Under the pieces are notes generated by a model. It worked only from the letters and a program-made list of their open reading frames with translations. It was not told the origin of the DNA and did not search any database. Made by a program: the position numbers and the translations under genes. Of a stretch of 54,794 bases of DNA, positions 1 to 8,174 are shown piece after piece. The first letter of the stretch is position 1; each line of letters opens with the position of its first letter. Source of the stretch: Woeseiaceae bacterium. Lineage in GTDB: Bacteria; Pseudomonadota; Gammaproteobacteria; Steroidobacterales; Woeseiaceae. The stretch is taken from contig JAHEFE010000017.1 in NCBI GenBank assembly GCA_024640365.1, positions 1-54,794 of the forward strand, given 5' to 3'.

Positions 1-1
1 C

Positions 2-37
2 GCAGTGGAAGAATGTTTGGAAGGCGTACCTGACTAA
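2..37 (+). CDS. Possible C-terminal tail of an upstream gene (partial)
   Basis: The second frame reads AVEECLEGVPD and then a TAA at 35-37. It could be the end of a gene that starts left of the window. Eleven codons are too few to recognise a family. The third frame is also open from the window edge into tspO, so the assignment is weak. Confidence 0.2.
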   Translation, partial: AVEECLEGVPD

Positions 38-107
38 TGCCTATGGTTGTCGGTTAGACTTCGATTTGTCACTATTTGTGTTGTTAGCCTTTGAATCGGT
101 AGTTCCT

Positions 108-605
108 ATGACGTCACTATCAAAGCAAAAACAGACTCTCGGCCTCATCATTTGGGTCGTTATAAGCTTTACGGCGTCCGCCATCGGTGCGCTCGCCTCG
201 ATTCAGGCAAAATCTTTCTATAGCCAGCTGGTTCAGCCTTCGTGGGCACCCCCCGGTTCGGTGTTTGGCCCGGTCTGGACTGTGTTGTACGCCATGATGG
301 CTATCGCCGCTTGGCTGGTCTGGTGCAGCGGCGGGTTTCGCCCCAACCGCATCCCGCTCTCATTCTTTTTGGGACAACTTGCATTCAATGTTCTCTGGAG
401 CTGGTTCTTCTTCGCCTGGAGCCTGGGTTCGCTGGCATTTGCAGATATTCTTTTTCTCTGGGTCTTGATTGTTATCACCCTCGTTTCATTTTGGCGAGTA
501 CGGCCTCTTGCGGGCGCTCTGCTCATACCTTACTTGCTTTGGGTTAGTTTCGCAGGCGCACTTAACTACGCAGTGTGGCAACTCAACCCGCAGATACTGG
601 GTTAG
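108..605 (+). CDS. tspO: TspO/MBR family tryptophan-rich membrane protein
   Basis: A 165-residue protein with about five membrane helices, matching the usual TspO length. TspO proteins bind porphyrins and cholesterol-like ligands in the membrane and act in tetrapyrrole or stress signalling. Family marks seen are PSWAPPGSVFGPVWTVLY (44-61), the Trp-rich NVLWSWFFF (94-102) and a last helix with SFAGALNYAVWQLN (147-160). The frame opens upstream at a TTG (66), but the ATG at 108 gives the normal N-terminus (TLGLIIWVVISF helix). The ribosome site is weak. The next gene follows about 110 bases on. The family call is firm; the ligand is unknown. Confidence 0.93.
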   Translation: MTSLSKQKQTLGLIIWVVISFTASAIGALASIQAKSFYSQLVQPSWAPPGSVFGPVWTVLYAMMAIAAWLVWCSGGFRPNRIPLSFFLGQLAFNVLWSWFFFAWSLGSLAFADILFLWVLIVITLVSFWRVRPLAGALLIPYLLWVSFAGALNYAVWQLNPQILG

Positions 606-718
606 CGGTTTGTTGATTGACCAGCGTACGCGGTCAGATATGGCGGAGTGCAACCGCCAAGGAAAGCTGTTCGCCGTAAGAGGAGTCCATCGAATGCAAA
701 TTCGGAAAAACGAAAACT

Positions 719-1192
719 GTGACGCTTGAAGCAGTACAAGATTATTTTTCCGACTTCGATATGGATCATCGGATCATGGTCTTGGATACGTCCACCGCAA
801 CCGTTGACGAGGCAGCAATTGCGCACGGCGTGGAGCCGGATCAGATTGGAAAGACATTGTCATTCAAGCTCGAAGACGCTGCTATCTTAATTGTCGTGGC
901 GGGAAGAGCCAAAATAGACAACAAGAAGTACAAAAGTCAATTCGGCAAAAAAGCAAAAATGCTAAGTCCTGACGAGGCTCTTGAACGTACCGGGCATGCG
1001 GTAGGGGGCGTTTGTCCGTTTGCATTGAAGAATCCAATTGATGTGTATCTGGATATATCGCTTAGGAAACACCAGGAAATTATCCCGGCTGCCGGTGATC
1101 AGAATTCGTCGATCCGACTGAGCTTGGACGAACTGGAAAAGCATTCAAACTGTAAGGCCTGGGTCGATGTTTGTAACCAAGTCGATCACTGA
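719..1192 (+). CDS. ybaK: YbaK/EbsC-type aminoacyl-tRNA deacylase
   Basis: A 157-residue single-domain YbaK/ProX-type protein. The family hydrolyses mischarged tRNA, typically Cys-tRNA(Pro), in the cytosol. Seen are the N-terminal STATVDEAAIAHGV block (25-38), IGKTLSF with the conserved Lys45, and GHAVGGVCPF (92-101). The start is uncertain. I use the GTG at 719, which lacks a good ribosome site. A good AGGAG (681-685) instead precedes an ATG at 694 that is one base out of frame and stops after 11 codons. Removing one A from the run at 706-710 would join that ATG to this frame. A sequencing or real frameshift at the 5' end is therefore possible. Confidence 0.88.
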   Translation: MTLEAVQDYFSDFDMDHRIMVLDTSTATVDEAAIAHGVEPDQIGKTLSFKLEDAAILIVVAGRAKIDNKKYKSQFGKKAKMLSPDEALERTGHAVGGVCPFALKNPIDVYLDISLRKHQEIIPAAGDQNSSIRLSLDELEKHSNCKAWVDVCNQVDH

Positions 1193-1226
1193 TGTTTGCG
1201 GCTAACGAATTGCAAGCCAAGTGTGA

Positions 1227-1241
1227 GTTAACATCGTTAAC
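1227..1241. repeat. Paired GTTAAC palindromes (GTTAACatcGTTAAC)
   Basis: Two 6-bp palindromes separated by 3 bases lie 21 bases before the DUF4239 start, so the 15-bp unit is itself nearly palindromic. It could be an operator, but no regulator is known for it. Confidence 0.4.
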
Positions 1242-1262
1242 AGAGTGCTACTGGAGCGCCAA

Positions 1263-2045
1263 ATGTTATTAGAGTTCTTGGAATCCCTGCATATAGTTTG
1301 GATCTGTTTGGGCGTCACTTTTTTAATGCTGGCCTTTGTCGAAGTTGGTCATCAGTTCGGTGTACATGGTCGAAGTCGTCAGGATAAAGAAGCGCCGACG
1401 TCCCTGGGGCCAATGGTTGGAGCATTATTGGGCATGCTGGCGTTTGTGCTCGCCTTTACTTTTTCCATGGCTTCTTCCCAGCACGACCTCAGGAAACAGA
1501 ATGTTCTCGAAGAAGCCAATTCAATCGGCACGGCATATCTGCGGGCCGACTTGATTGATGAACAATATGAATTAGAGGTAAAACGCCTGTTGAGTGAATA
1601 TGTAGACATTCGCCTGCAGGCAGCAAATGGCGGTGATTTGGATATATTGATCGAGAAATCGGTCGAGATACACAACCTGTTGTGGCAACAGGTTTCATTG
1701 GCGGCATTAGATAAGCCGAATACAAATACGTCGCTCATGATTCAGGCAACCAACGATGTAATTGATGTGCATGAAAAGCGAGTAATGGGCTCTCTGCATA
1801 ATCGAATTCCCGGTACAGTCTGGCTGTCGTTGGCTGCGATCACGGCGCTGACAATGATTGCTTTGGGCACTCAAATTGGCCTCGCGGGGAAGCGAAGATT
1901 GATTGCCGTGATTCCTTTGGTCCTTGCTTTTGCAGTGCTCGTGACACTTGTTGTGGATCTCAATCGTCCGCAAAATGGTCTGATAACTGTTGGGCAACAG
2001 TCGATGGTGGCTCTTCAACGAAGTATGAAACACCATTCCGAATAA
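1263..2045 (+). CDS. DUF4239 (bestrophin-like) membrane protein
   Basis: A 260-residue protein that looks like the DUF4239 family, whose members are often annotated bestrophin-like. Function is unproven. Two N-terminal membrane helices (about 10-28 and 52-75) flank a polar loop. A central soluble helical stretch contains LRKQNVLEEANSIGTAYLRADLI, a DUF4239 hallmark. Two C-terminal helices (about 190-230) end the protein. The ATG at 1263 is chosen over the GTG at 1245 because CTGGAG (1251-1256) is well spaced before it. No partner gene is evident. Confidence 0.8.
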   Translation: MLLEFLESLHIVWICLGVTFLMLAFVEVGHQFGVHGRSRQDKEAPTSLGPMVGALLGMLAFVLAFTFSMASSQHDLRKQNVLEEANSIGTAYLRADLIDEQYELEVKRLLSEYVDIRLQAANGGDLDILIEKSVEIHNLLWQQVSLAALDKPNTNTSLMIQATNDVIDVHEKRVMGSLHNRIPGTVWLSLAAITALTMIALGTQIGLAGKRRLIAVIPLVLAFAVLVTLVVDLNRPQNGLITVGQQSMVALQRSMKHHSE

Positions 2046-2102
2046 ACCATCGCGTTTGATTCGTAGTCAGGGGCCATATTTGTACACACTGGGAAATGAA
2101 AC

Positions 2103-2564
2103 ATGGCTGAAGCCGAGGAAAAACGTGCTGATATCAGAAAGCGCCGGATTCATGCTTCTCAGGAAGCCGTATTCGCGGCAATTCGTGATCCGGAGCGGTT
2201 GGCCAGGTGGTGGGGTCCCGCGGGTTTTACCTGTACCTTCGAGGAATTCGACTTTAGGCCCGCCGGAAACTGGCGGTTCACGATGCACGGGCCGGATGGC
2301 AAGAATTATTGGAACGAAAGCACTTTTACGGAAATCGTCCAAAATAGTCGCGTGGTTATTGAGCATGGATCAGGTCACCATTTCTTCCTCACGATTTCGT
2401 ATGATCCGATTGGGGAGGATACCCTGGTAGGTTGGCGGCAAGTATTCGATACCGAAGAGCATTATCGGAATATCGCGGAATTCGTGGCTGAAGCTAATGA
2501 GCAGAATCTCGACAGAATGGAAGCCGAGGTTATGCGAGTTGCTAGTGGCGGCCGAGAATCCTGA
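2103..2564 (+). CDS. SRPBCC (AHSA1-like) domain protein
   Basis: A 153-residue START/Bet v1-fold protein of the AHSA1 group, a hydrophobic ligand-binding fold with no assigned substrate here. The family shows as RRIHASQEAVFAAIRDPERLARWWGPAGF (residues about 15-42), the turn FRPAGNWRFTMHGPDG, and a C-terminal amphipathic helix with LDRMEAEV. GGGA at 2091-2094 supports the ATG. Genes of this kind often follow an ArsR regulator; none is here. Instead a second, divergent SRPBCC gene follows 41 bases later, probably in the same transcript. Confidence 0.88.
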   Translation: MAEAEEKRADIRKRRIHASQEAVFAAIRDPERLARWWGPAGFTCTFEEFDFRPAGNWRFTMHGPDGKNYWNESTFTEIVQNSRVVIEHGSGHHFFLTISYDPIGEDTLVGWRQVFDTEEHYRNIAEFVAEANEQNLDRMEAEVMRVASGGRES

Positions 2565-2605
2565 TCCAGGATACGATCACCCACATGAATTCCGGAGAGA
2601 TCAAG

Positions 2606-3046
2606 ATGTTCGACATTAATCACGAGGTAGGAATCAAAGCTTCGCCGGAGACAATATACGAGGCATTGACGACTGATAAGGGCTTGGCGACATGGTGGAC
2701 CGATAATGTACGCGGCGCCGGCAAAGTGGGGTCAGTTATCAGGTTTCGTTTTGGTGAGAGTGGCCACGATTTCAAAGTGACGGAATTGATTCCAGGCAAG
2801 ATTGTTCGCTGGTCACACTCCGGAAGCTGGCCGGAGTCATGGTTAGGGACCGAAGTTCTTTTTCAAATAAAAGCTGATGAGGATCAAACGTTCGTGAGGT
2901 TTACTCATTCCAGATGGCAGGAGTCAACTGACTTCATGGCACATTGCAGTACCAAGTGGGCGGTATTTTTGATCAGTCTCAAGGATGCTCTGGAGAGCAA
3001 TCGAGGCAGACCTTTTCCAAATGATATTCAAGTTAATCATTCTTGA
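2606..3046 (+). CDS. SRPBCC domain protein, second of a tandem pair
   Basis: A 146-residue START/Bet v1-fold protein. Visible marks are the first strand and helix (HEVGIKASPETIYEALTTDKGLATWWTDNVRG), the GHDFKVTEL strand, and a C-terminal helix with KWAVFLISLKDALES. The ATG at 2606 is preferred because GGAGA (2594-2598) sits 7 to 8 bases upstream; an in-frame ATG at 2585 lacks a clear site. Its sequence is only distantly like the SRPBCC protein just before it, so the pair is not a recent duplication. Ligand unknown. Confidence 0.87.
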   Translation: MFDINHEVGIKASPETIYEALTTDKGLATWWTDNVRGAGKVGSVIRFRFGESGHDFKVTELIPGKIVRWSHSGSWPESWLGTEVLFQIKADEDQTFVRFTHSRWQESTDFMAHCSTKWAVFLISLKDALESNRGRPFPNDIQVNHS

Positions 3047-3428
3047 GGCACGGGCGCTGGAGCGGGTTGCAAGTCTGATAATTGTTCCGTCGTGCCCTTT
3101 GCGCTGGCTGGCATATCCTTCGCAAGTCCAACCAAAGTTCACTTTGGGCACTCTACGTGAGTCTCGGATCCTAACCTACCGGGAAGGCTCAGCCACGACA
3201 TTCCCGACTTCGATTGCCGCTCCGGTGGTGGCCAGCCGATGATGATTGGAGGAAAGGGGTATTCCGCGGGAGCTCATCTAGCCCGGTGGGCGGAGGGAAG
3301 CGTCTTCCAGGGAGACCTTTGTCGTCCCAATTGATGTATCATTTTGCCTAACCGCAGCGGCCTAGAGGGGTCGTTGATTCATCAGGAACTGGCGCAATCG
3401 TCAGGTGCTCGTTCACCAGGGAGCCACT
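3047..3428. other. Non-coding gap, 382 bases
   Basis: No convincing gene. Short open frames here have no recognisable content. A small perfect hairpin, CCAAAG-TTCA-CTTTGG (3132-3147), has no T-run and is not a clear terminator. The promoter of the following cytochrome gene probably lies here, but no confident -35/-10 pair was found. Confidence 0.5.
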
Positions 3429-3986
3429 ATGGACAGCAAAGAAAAATTGAGCTCGATGACCGTATTATTGCATTGGGGCGTAGGCCTTGCTGTGATCATG
3501 TTATGGATGGCCGGTTGGTATATCGCCGAAACGGATAGTTCCGGCCTGCTGCCGATACATAAGTCGATTGGTATGTTGCTACTGCCCATTATTTTGATCA
3601 GAGTATGGTGGCGCATGAAGAGCGGCTGGCCACAATCAATTCGCGACCACAACGCCATTGAAAAATTGATCGCAAGATCAACCCACTGGTTTCTGCTAAT
3701 TGCGATTATTGCAATGCCTCTGTTCGGCATGCTCTGGCAGGTTGCCGGAGGCCACGGATTATTTATATTCGGTATCGAAGTCGTTCATCCAAACTTCAGC
3801 GTCGCCGATCCGTCCAAGACCGAGGCAATTTCAAAGGCCTGGCGCAAGATTGGCAGCGAGGGGCACGAAATCACCGCTTATCTGTTGCTCGCAGCAATTG
3901 CGCTGCATGCACTTGCCGGACTTAAAAGTCATTTCATCGACAAAGATAAAACATTGCTCAGAATGCTTGGCAAAAAAGTCGACTAG
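3429..3986 (+). CDS. Cytochrome b561 family protein
   Basis: A 185-residue four-helix membrane cytochrome of the bacterial b561 (CybB/YodB) family, which binds two b hemes and moves electrons between quinol and periplasmic acceptors. Candidate heme ligands are His15 (LLHWG), His44 (PIHKSIG), His146 (EGHEITAY) and His160 (ALHALAGLKSHF), in the expected helices. The ATG at 3429 follows GGGAG (3418-3422). A GTG at 3405 in the same frame would add 8 residues without a site. The protein ends with a basic tail, as is usual in the family. Confidence 0.92.
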   Translation: MDSKEKLSSMTVLLHWGVGLAVIMLWMAGWYIAETDSSGLLPIHKSIGMLLLPIILIRVWWRMKSGWPQSIRDHNAIEKLIARSTHWFLLIAIIAMPLFGMLWQVAGGHGLFIFGIEVVHPNFSVADPSKTEAISKAWRKIGSEGHEITAYLLLAAIALHALAGLKSHFIDKDKTLLRMLGKKVD

Positions 3987-4128
3987 CTTGTCTCGTACTT
4001 ATGGCGTGGACCCACGCTGTGTTGAAGGTACGCGCCAGATTTGCGACGGCGCGATACGAACGTAGTCTGCGGTGGAATCGGATGGCTGCCGAGATCGACC
4101 AATCATATTTTCTGATGGAGGGGTGGTT

Positions 4129-4482
4129 GTGAATTACATTGATGGATTTGTTGCTGCGGTTCCTAACGCAAATAAGACCTTGTATACAAGGACCGCCAAA
4201 AAGGCTGCCGCCATTTTCAAAGATCATGGCGCCTTGAGTGTTATTGAAAATTGGGGGGACGATGTTCCAGCGGGCAAGCTGACCTCTTTCCCACTGGCAG
4301 TGAAATGCAAGCCGGATGAAACGGTGGTTTTTTCCTGGATAGTGTGGCCATCCAAAAGTGTCCGCAACAAAGGAATGGAAAAAGCCATGGCAGATCCGCG
4401 ATTTGATTTTGCAAACAACCCGATGCCCTTTGATGGGAAAAGAATGATTTTCGGGGGATTCAAAACGATCGTGGATGAGTAG
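4129..4482 (+). CDS. DUF1428 family protein
   Basis: A 117-residue protein of the DUF1428 family, a ferredoxin-like dimeric fold related to YbaA. Function is not established. It begins NYIDGFVAAVP and carries ENWGDDVP, VVFSWIVWPSK, and the diagnostic PMPFDGKRMIFGGF near the end. The start is a GTG at 4129 with GGAGGGG (4117-4123) upstream; this matches the family's usual MYVDGFV start better than the longer frame from 4072. It stands alone, with no operon partner visible. Confidence 0.9.
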   Translation: MNYIDGFVAAVPNANKTLYTRTAKKAAAIFKDHGALSVIENWGDDVPAGKLTSFPLAVKCKPDETVVFSWIVWPSKSVRNKGMEKAMADPRFDFANNPMPFDGKRMIFGGFKTIVDE

Positions 4483-4549
4483 TGAAAATCGGGTAAATCC
4501 GGTTTCTCCGGGTACCAACTCCAAGCCATGAAGGTGCGCGGCTGATGAC

Positions 4550-5194
4550 ATGACAGATTTGTATCCAGCTGCGCCACTGTCCCTAGCGTTTTTAATTGCA
4601 AGCCTGGTTCTGGCAATCACGCCTGGACCAGGCGTGATCTATATTGTTACTCGCAGTATCGTCCAGGGGCGCGCGGCTGGTCTGGCATCAGTCGCGGGTG
4701 TTGCGCTTGGCAACCTGGGCAATGCCATAGGTGCGTCTTTAGGTCTTGCAGCATTATTAATGGTTTCGTCACTGGCCTTTGCGATGGTCAAGTATACCGG
4801 CGCAATTTATCTCGCCTATCTTGGTATCCAGACGCTACGCCCATCGCCATTGGCAAGCGACCGCACCGCACCCGCTGCCGCAGAGCCGGGACGAATTTTC
4901 CGGGATGGCTTTATCGTGGCATTGCTCAACCCCAAGACGGCGTTATTTTTTGCCGCATTTATTCCCCAGTTTCTAAGTCTCGGCGCCTCACCGATCTTGC
5001 AGAGCGTGCTGCTTGCCTTTGTCTTTGTAACGATAGCGGCAGCTACCGATAGTGTTTATGCCGTGGCGGCCGGTGCCATCGCGCCGGTGTTGCGAGCCGG
5101 TGGGGTGCGTATCCTGGGGCGTATTCTGGGTGGTGGTGTGCTGCTCGGGCTGGGAATTTTGACAGCGCTAGCGGGATCCGATGGTAGTGCATAG
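4550..5194 (+). CDS. LysE/RhtB family amino-acid exporter
   Basis: A 214-residue inner-membrane protein with about six helices, the usual LysE/RhtB topology. The family exports amino acids such as lysine, homoserine or threonine. The signature ITPGPGVIYIVTRSIVQGR lies at about 24-42, followed by the glycine-rich GLASVAGVALGNLGNAIGA helix and the second motif GFIVALLNPKTALFF. The ATG at 4550 is taken; the ribosome site is poor. The substrate cannot be read from sequence. It sits between DUF1428 and a DMT-family gene, without overlap to either. Confidence 0.92.
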   Translation: MTDLYPAAPLSLAFLIASLVLAITPGPGVIYIVTRSIVQGRAAGLASVAGVALGNLGNAIGASLGLAALLMVSSLAFAMVKYTGAIYLAYLGIQTLRPSPLASDRTAPAAAEPGRIFRDGFIVALLNPKTALFFAAFIPQFLSLGASPILQSVLLAFVFVTIAAATDSVYAVAAGAIAPVLRAGGVRILGRILGGGVLLGLGILTALAGSDGSA

Positions 5195-5312
5195 GTCACA
5201 GGCTCACTGGAACAGCATGTCTCTGGAATCGCATACACGAGTCATGTTGCGACGCTGATAACCCCGTCGTAAGCTGTGTCGCAGTCAGTGCCGACGACAG
5301 GTTTAAATTGCT

Positions 5313-5669
5313 ATGCGCCCCATTTTTCTAACCGTCATTTTGCTAACCATGAGCAATGTCTTCATGACTTTTGCCTGGTATGCGCACCTGCGAGAGTTGA
5401 GTCAGAAGCCCTGGATCATTGCCGCGTTGGTAAGCTGGGGCATCGCGTTTTTCGAATATATGCTGCAGGTACCAGCGAATCGGATTGGTTACTCAGTGCT
5501 TTCGATAGGGCAACTTAAAATCCTCCAAGAGGTCATAACATTGACGGTTTTCGTACCCTTTGCGTTCTACTACCTGCGCGAGCCTTTGAAACTGGATTAT
5601 TTGTGGGCGGGCCTCTGCATTCTTGGTGCGGTGTTTTTTATTTTTCGCGGCAACGCAGCGAGCATCTAA
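5313..5669 (+). CDS. DMT family protein (DUF486)
   Basis: A 118-residue four-helix membrane protein matching DUF486, a small branch of the drug/metabolite transporter superfamily. Seen are FMTFAWYAHLRE after helix 1, AFFEYMLQVPANRIGY between helices 2 and 3, and the closing DYLWAGLCILGAVFFIF helix. Such half-size proteins presumably dimerise. Substrate is unknown. The ATG at 5313 gives the normal family start (MRPIFLTVILLTMSN). The leader is AT-rich with only a weak ribosome site. Confidence 0.9.
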   Translation: MRPIFLTVILLTMSNVFMTFAWYAHLRELSQKPWIIAALVSWGIAFFEYMLQVPANRIGYSVLSIGQLKILQEVITLTVFVPFAFYYLREPLKLDYLWAGLCILGAVFFIFRGNAASI

Positions 5670-5834
5670 CGGGAAAAATGGATTTGCGGAGTTGATAGAT
5701 TGGCTCTATAAGCGCATGTTGGTCATGCTGAGTATATTTGCCGTAAGCAAGTGGTCAATTGTCGGTAGTGTAAAATACATTGCTGCCGTCTGAGTGAAGG
5801 CGAGGTTAATGGCACCACAGTTTGCCAAATCATT

Positions 5835-6209
5835 ATGAGTAAAACTACCAAAGCGGTTTTGTTGTCTGCGCTGGTTTTCCCTGGCAGCGGGCACTTGTAT
5901 CTCAGGAAATATATTCCCGGGCTTGTGTTATTTTTATGCTCGTTACTTGCGGCCTATTTCGTTTTCTCGAGTGCCTGGACCGAGGCACTGGAGATCGTCG
6001 ATAAAATTGATATCAATGATGCAATGACTAACCCCAATGCGCTGGCGGATTATGTGGCCGCAGAGTCCAGTGCGGCGACAACGTCGTCATGGAGTTTTTC
6101 GGAAATAGTATTTTTGGTCAGTTGGGTCATTGGGATCATCGATACCTACCGATTGGGGCGTATACAGGGAGAGATTGACGCCGGATCGAGCACCGACGAC
6201 ATGGCATAA
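5835..6209 (+). CDS. Small membrane protein of unknown function
   Basis: A 124-residue protein with two or three predicted membrane segments. The N-terminus carries FPGSGHLYLRKYIPG (15-29), a glycine-rich hairpin like that in TM2-type and DUF5683/DUF6677 small membrane proteins. A polar periplasm-like loop (about 52-90) follows, and a final helix ends in IIDTYRLGRIQGE. Function is unknown. No strong ribosome site precedes the ATG. It ends about 100 bases before the corA start, so it may share that transcript. Confidence 0.7.
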   Translation: MSKTTKAVLLSALVFPGSGHLYLRKYIPGLVLFLCSLLAAYFVFSSAWTEALEIVDKIDINDAMTNPNALADYVAAESSAATTSSWSFSEIVFLVSWVIGIIDTYRLGRIQGEIDAGSSTDDMA

Positions 6210-6312
6210 CGTTCCAGGTTCAATTACTGTTTGATTTGAAAGTTCAGGCTTGACGGTAGCGATTACGCATTCCGGGGCGATTCTGGTTATCGTGGGCGGA
6301 TGGGAGACAAAG

Positions 6313-7377
6313 ATGGCGCGGTTTCTAAAAAATAAAGATGCATCCATAGGTCATGCCCCGGGGGAGCTGATTTTTATTGGCCAGAAAAAGGTCGAAGAGA
6401 CGACTATTCGCGTCATTGACTATGATCACGAACACCTGAGCGATCAGGAGTTGAAGGATATCAAAGACGGTCTCCCTTACAAAGAGACGCCAACTGTCAG
6501 CTGGATCAACATTAACGGTTTGCATGATACCGAAGTAATCAGTCAGGTTGGCGAGGCCTTCGATATACATCCGCTGGTGCTGGAGGATATTGTCAACACC
6601 GGGCAACGGCCCAAGATGGAGGACTATGACGACTACCTGTTTTTCGGCCTGAAAATGATGCGGTATGACGAGGATGAAGGCGTCATTCAAAGTGAGCAGT
6701 TGAGCATTGTACTTGGAAAGTCATTTATTCTTACGTTTCAGGAACGTCCTGGCGATGTATTTGAGCCGGTGCGGGAGAGGATCAGAAAGCACAAGGGCAG
6801 GATTCGGAAGGTAGGCATCGATTATCTGGCGTACGCGCTGCTCGATACCGTTGTTGATAATTACATATTCATCATCGAGCGGATGGGAGAGCAGATAGAA
6901 GATATTGAGACTGAGATTCTTGATAATCCAACTCAGGATGTCCTGGAGCGCATTAATGACTACAAACGGGAGATGAACTATTTGCGCAAGGTGATTCGCC
7001 CGGCACGGGAGTTCATGTTGCAGCTCGCCAGGCTCGATTCGGATGTCATCCATGAGGACACAGTGCCGTTTCTCAAAGATCTTCTGGACCTGGTTAGCCA
7101 GGCCGTGGAGGTCGTCGATACCTACCGGGAAATGCTTTCCGACCACCTCAATATTTATAACACCGGTGTTAACAACCGGCTGAACGAAATTATGAAAGTG
7201 CTGACAATATTTTCAGCAATATTTATTCCGCTGACATTTATCGCCGGGATCTACGGCACTAATTTTGACAACGTACCTGAACTCCATTTTCGATACAGCT
7301 ATTTTGTCATGTGGGGTGCTTTTGTCGCCGTGGCATTGGCAATGCTGCGGTTTTTCCGGGGAAAGAACTGGTTGTAG
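6313..7377 (+). CDS. corA: CorA family magnesium/cobalt transporter, variant GTN signature
   Basis: A 354-residue CorA-type divalent cation channel: an N-terminal cytosolic alpha/beta domain, a long helical stalk (about 180-290), and two C-terminal membrane helices. The CorA loop normally reads Y-G-M-N-F; here it is YGTNF, with Thr316 in place of Met, followed by the usual PEL and a second helix. This may alter selectivity or only mark a subgroup. The ATG at 6313 is chosen because GGGAG (6302-6306) precedes it; a TTG at 6250 would add 21 unlikely residues. A conserved hypothetical gene starts 6 bases after the stop, so the two are probably one transcript. Confidence 0.93.
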   Translation: MARFLKNKDASIGHAPGELIFIGQKKVEETTIRVIDYDHEHLSDQELKDIKDGLPYKETPTVSWININGLHDTEVISQVGEAFDIHPLVLEDIVNTGQRPKMEDYDDYLFFGLKMMRYDEDEGVIQSEQLSIVLGKSFILTFQERPGDVFEPVRERIRKHKGRIRKVGIDYLAYALLDTVVDNYIFIIERMGEQIEDIETEILDNPTQDVLERINDYKREMNYLRKVIRPAREFMLQLARLDSDVIHEDTVPFLKDLLDLVSQAVEVVDTYREMLSDHLNIYNTGVNNRLNEIMKVLTIFSAIFIPLTFIAGIYGTNFDNVPELHFRYSYFVMWGAFVAVALAMLRFFRGKNWL

Positions 7378-7383
7378 TTAGCG

Positions 7384-7833
7384 ATGACTTACGACCAGGT
7401 CCTTGGTTTTATCCGATACCACGGTGTGGTTTTGCAAAGCGCACGGGGGAGCGAGCCGTCGCTCGCTGCTCGAATCACCGGGGAACCGATACGAGGCAGC
7501 TGGTGGTCACACCCTGATAGCCACGCAATTTTCTACCTGATCAATAAGGTGCATAACTCAAGTGCTGTCCTGACTTGTAATCTTGCGGGAGGCAAAATTA
7601 CTTATGTCCATCGTCGACTCTGGCCGGCGTTCCTGTGCCTCGCGGAGAAGTTTCCCGATGGCGCGCTGTACAAAGTCAATGAAGTTCATTTACTGTCAGG
7701 CAGGCATGCAAGGCAAGACATTCCTTTTTCTCAATGGGCGCCCGATGAAGCTCTGAAGTCGGCGGCCAAATTGTCCGTGAAGGATGCGAGTGCAGAAATT
7801 GAAATATGGTTGCAGCGTTACGGAATTGGCTGA
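7384..7833 (+). CDS. Conserved hypothetical protein linked to corA
   Basis: A 149-residue soluble protein I recognise only as a conserved hypothetical. Notable blocks are VVLQSARG (16-23), ITGEPIRGSWWSHPDSHAIF (31-50), and GGKITYVHRRLWPAFLCLA (69-87). The many Trp, His and Arg in these blocks suggest a nucleic-acid or ligand-binding surface, but that is inference. No signal peptide or membrane segment is seen. It starts 6 bases after corA ends. Confidence 0.75.
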   Translation: MTYDQVLGFIRYHGVVLQSARGSEPSLAARITGEPIRGSWWSHPDSHAIFYLINKVHNSSAVLTCNLAGGKITYVHRRLWPAFLCLAEKFPDGALYKVNEVHLLSGRHARQDIPFSQWAPDEALKSAAKLSVKDASAEIEIWLQRYGIG

Positions 7834-7912
7834 TGGCCACTAGAGGGTAGGTCTGACCGCAGTTGCGAGATACCTCGCAGGTTGCGAATAATGTTGAATA
7901 GGGAGCGATCGA

Positions 7913-8092
7913 ATGACCCAGCTCATCGAAAAAGAAGAGATAACGCCACTTTGTCCACATTGCTCAAGTCCCCTGCAGGAAATATGGTTCAGAAAGCTCA
8001 GAGCGTTTCTGGGTCGCCGCTACGTTTATTTTTGTCCCAAGTGCCGCAAGACACTTGGTGTGTCGCATCGTAAAGGGTTCTGGATGGGCTAG
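7913..8092 (+). CDS. Small zinc-ribbon protein, 59 residues
   Basis: A short open frame with a clear GGGAG ribosome site (7901-7905) and an ATG at 7913. The product has two CxxC knuckles, LCPHCSSPL (13-21) and FCPKCRKTL (40-48), separated by a basic, aromatic stretch (WFRKLRAFLGRRYVYF), and ends SHRKGFWMG. This is a typical treble-clef or zinc-ribbon arrangement, suggesting nucleic-acid or protein binding. Function is unknown. A competing frame (7882-8073) has no ribosome site and no protein-like composition. Confidence 0.75.
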   Translation: MTQLIEKEEITPLCPHCSSPLQEIWFRKLRAFLGRRYVYFCPKCRKTLGVSHRKGFWMG

Positions 8093-8145
8093 GTCATGCG
8101 TCCAGCGCCTAGCGGGCGATGTTTGAGGTTATTTATGGCAACCAG

Positions 8146-8174
8146 TTGCGTTCCTGTTTTAGTTGAGTAATACT
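8146..8174 (+). promoter_or_regulatory. Likely promoter of the marR gene
   Basis: TTGCGT (8146-8151), 17 bases, then AATACT (8169-8174). The -10 runs directly into the operator palindrome that follows, as expected for an autorepressed gene. Confidence 0.45.

Noticed and set aside
606-657. attC-like fold (GCGGTT ... AACCGC with inner TGACC-a-GCG-TA-CGC-GGTCA)
   Set aside because: The stem with a bulged A is suggestive, but the core sites do not match and no similar element recurs in other spacers.
2103-3046. Recent tandem duplication of SRPBCC genes
   Set aside because: The two proteins share only the fold and a few residues; they are distant relatives.
3958-4620. 220-codon minus-strand frame across DUF1428 and its neighbours
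   Set aside because: Crosses three gene boundaries and opposes well-supported genes.
7882-8073. 63-codon frame overlapping the small zinc protein
   Set aside because: Another frame of the same stretch has a good ribosome site and CxxC pairs; this one has neither.
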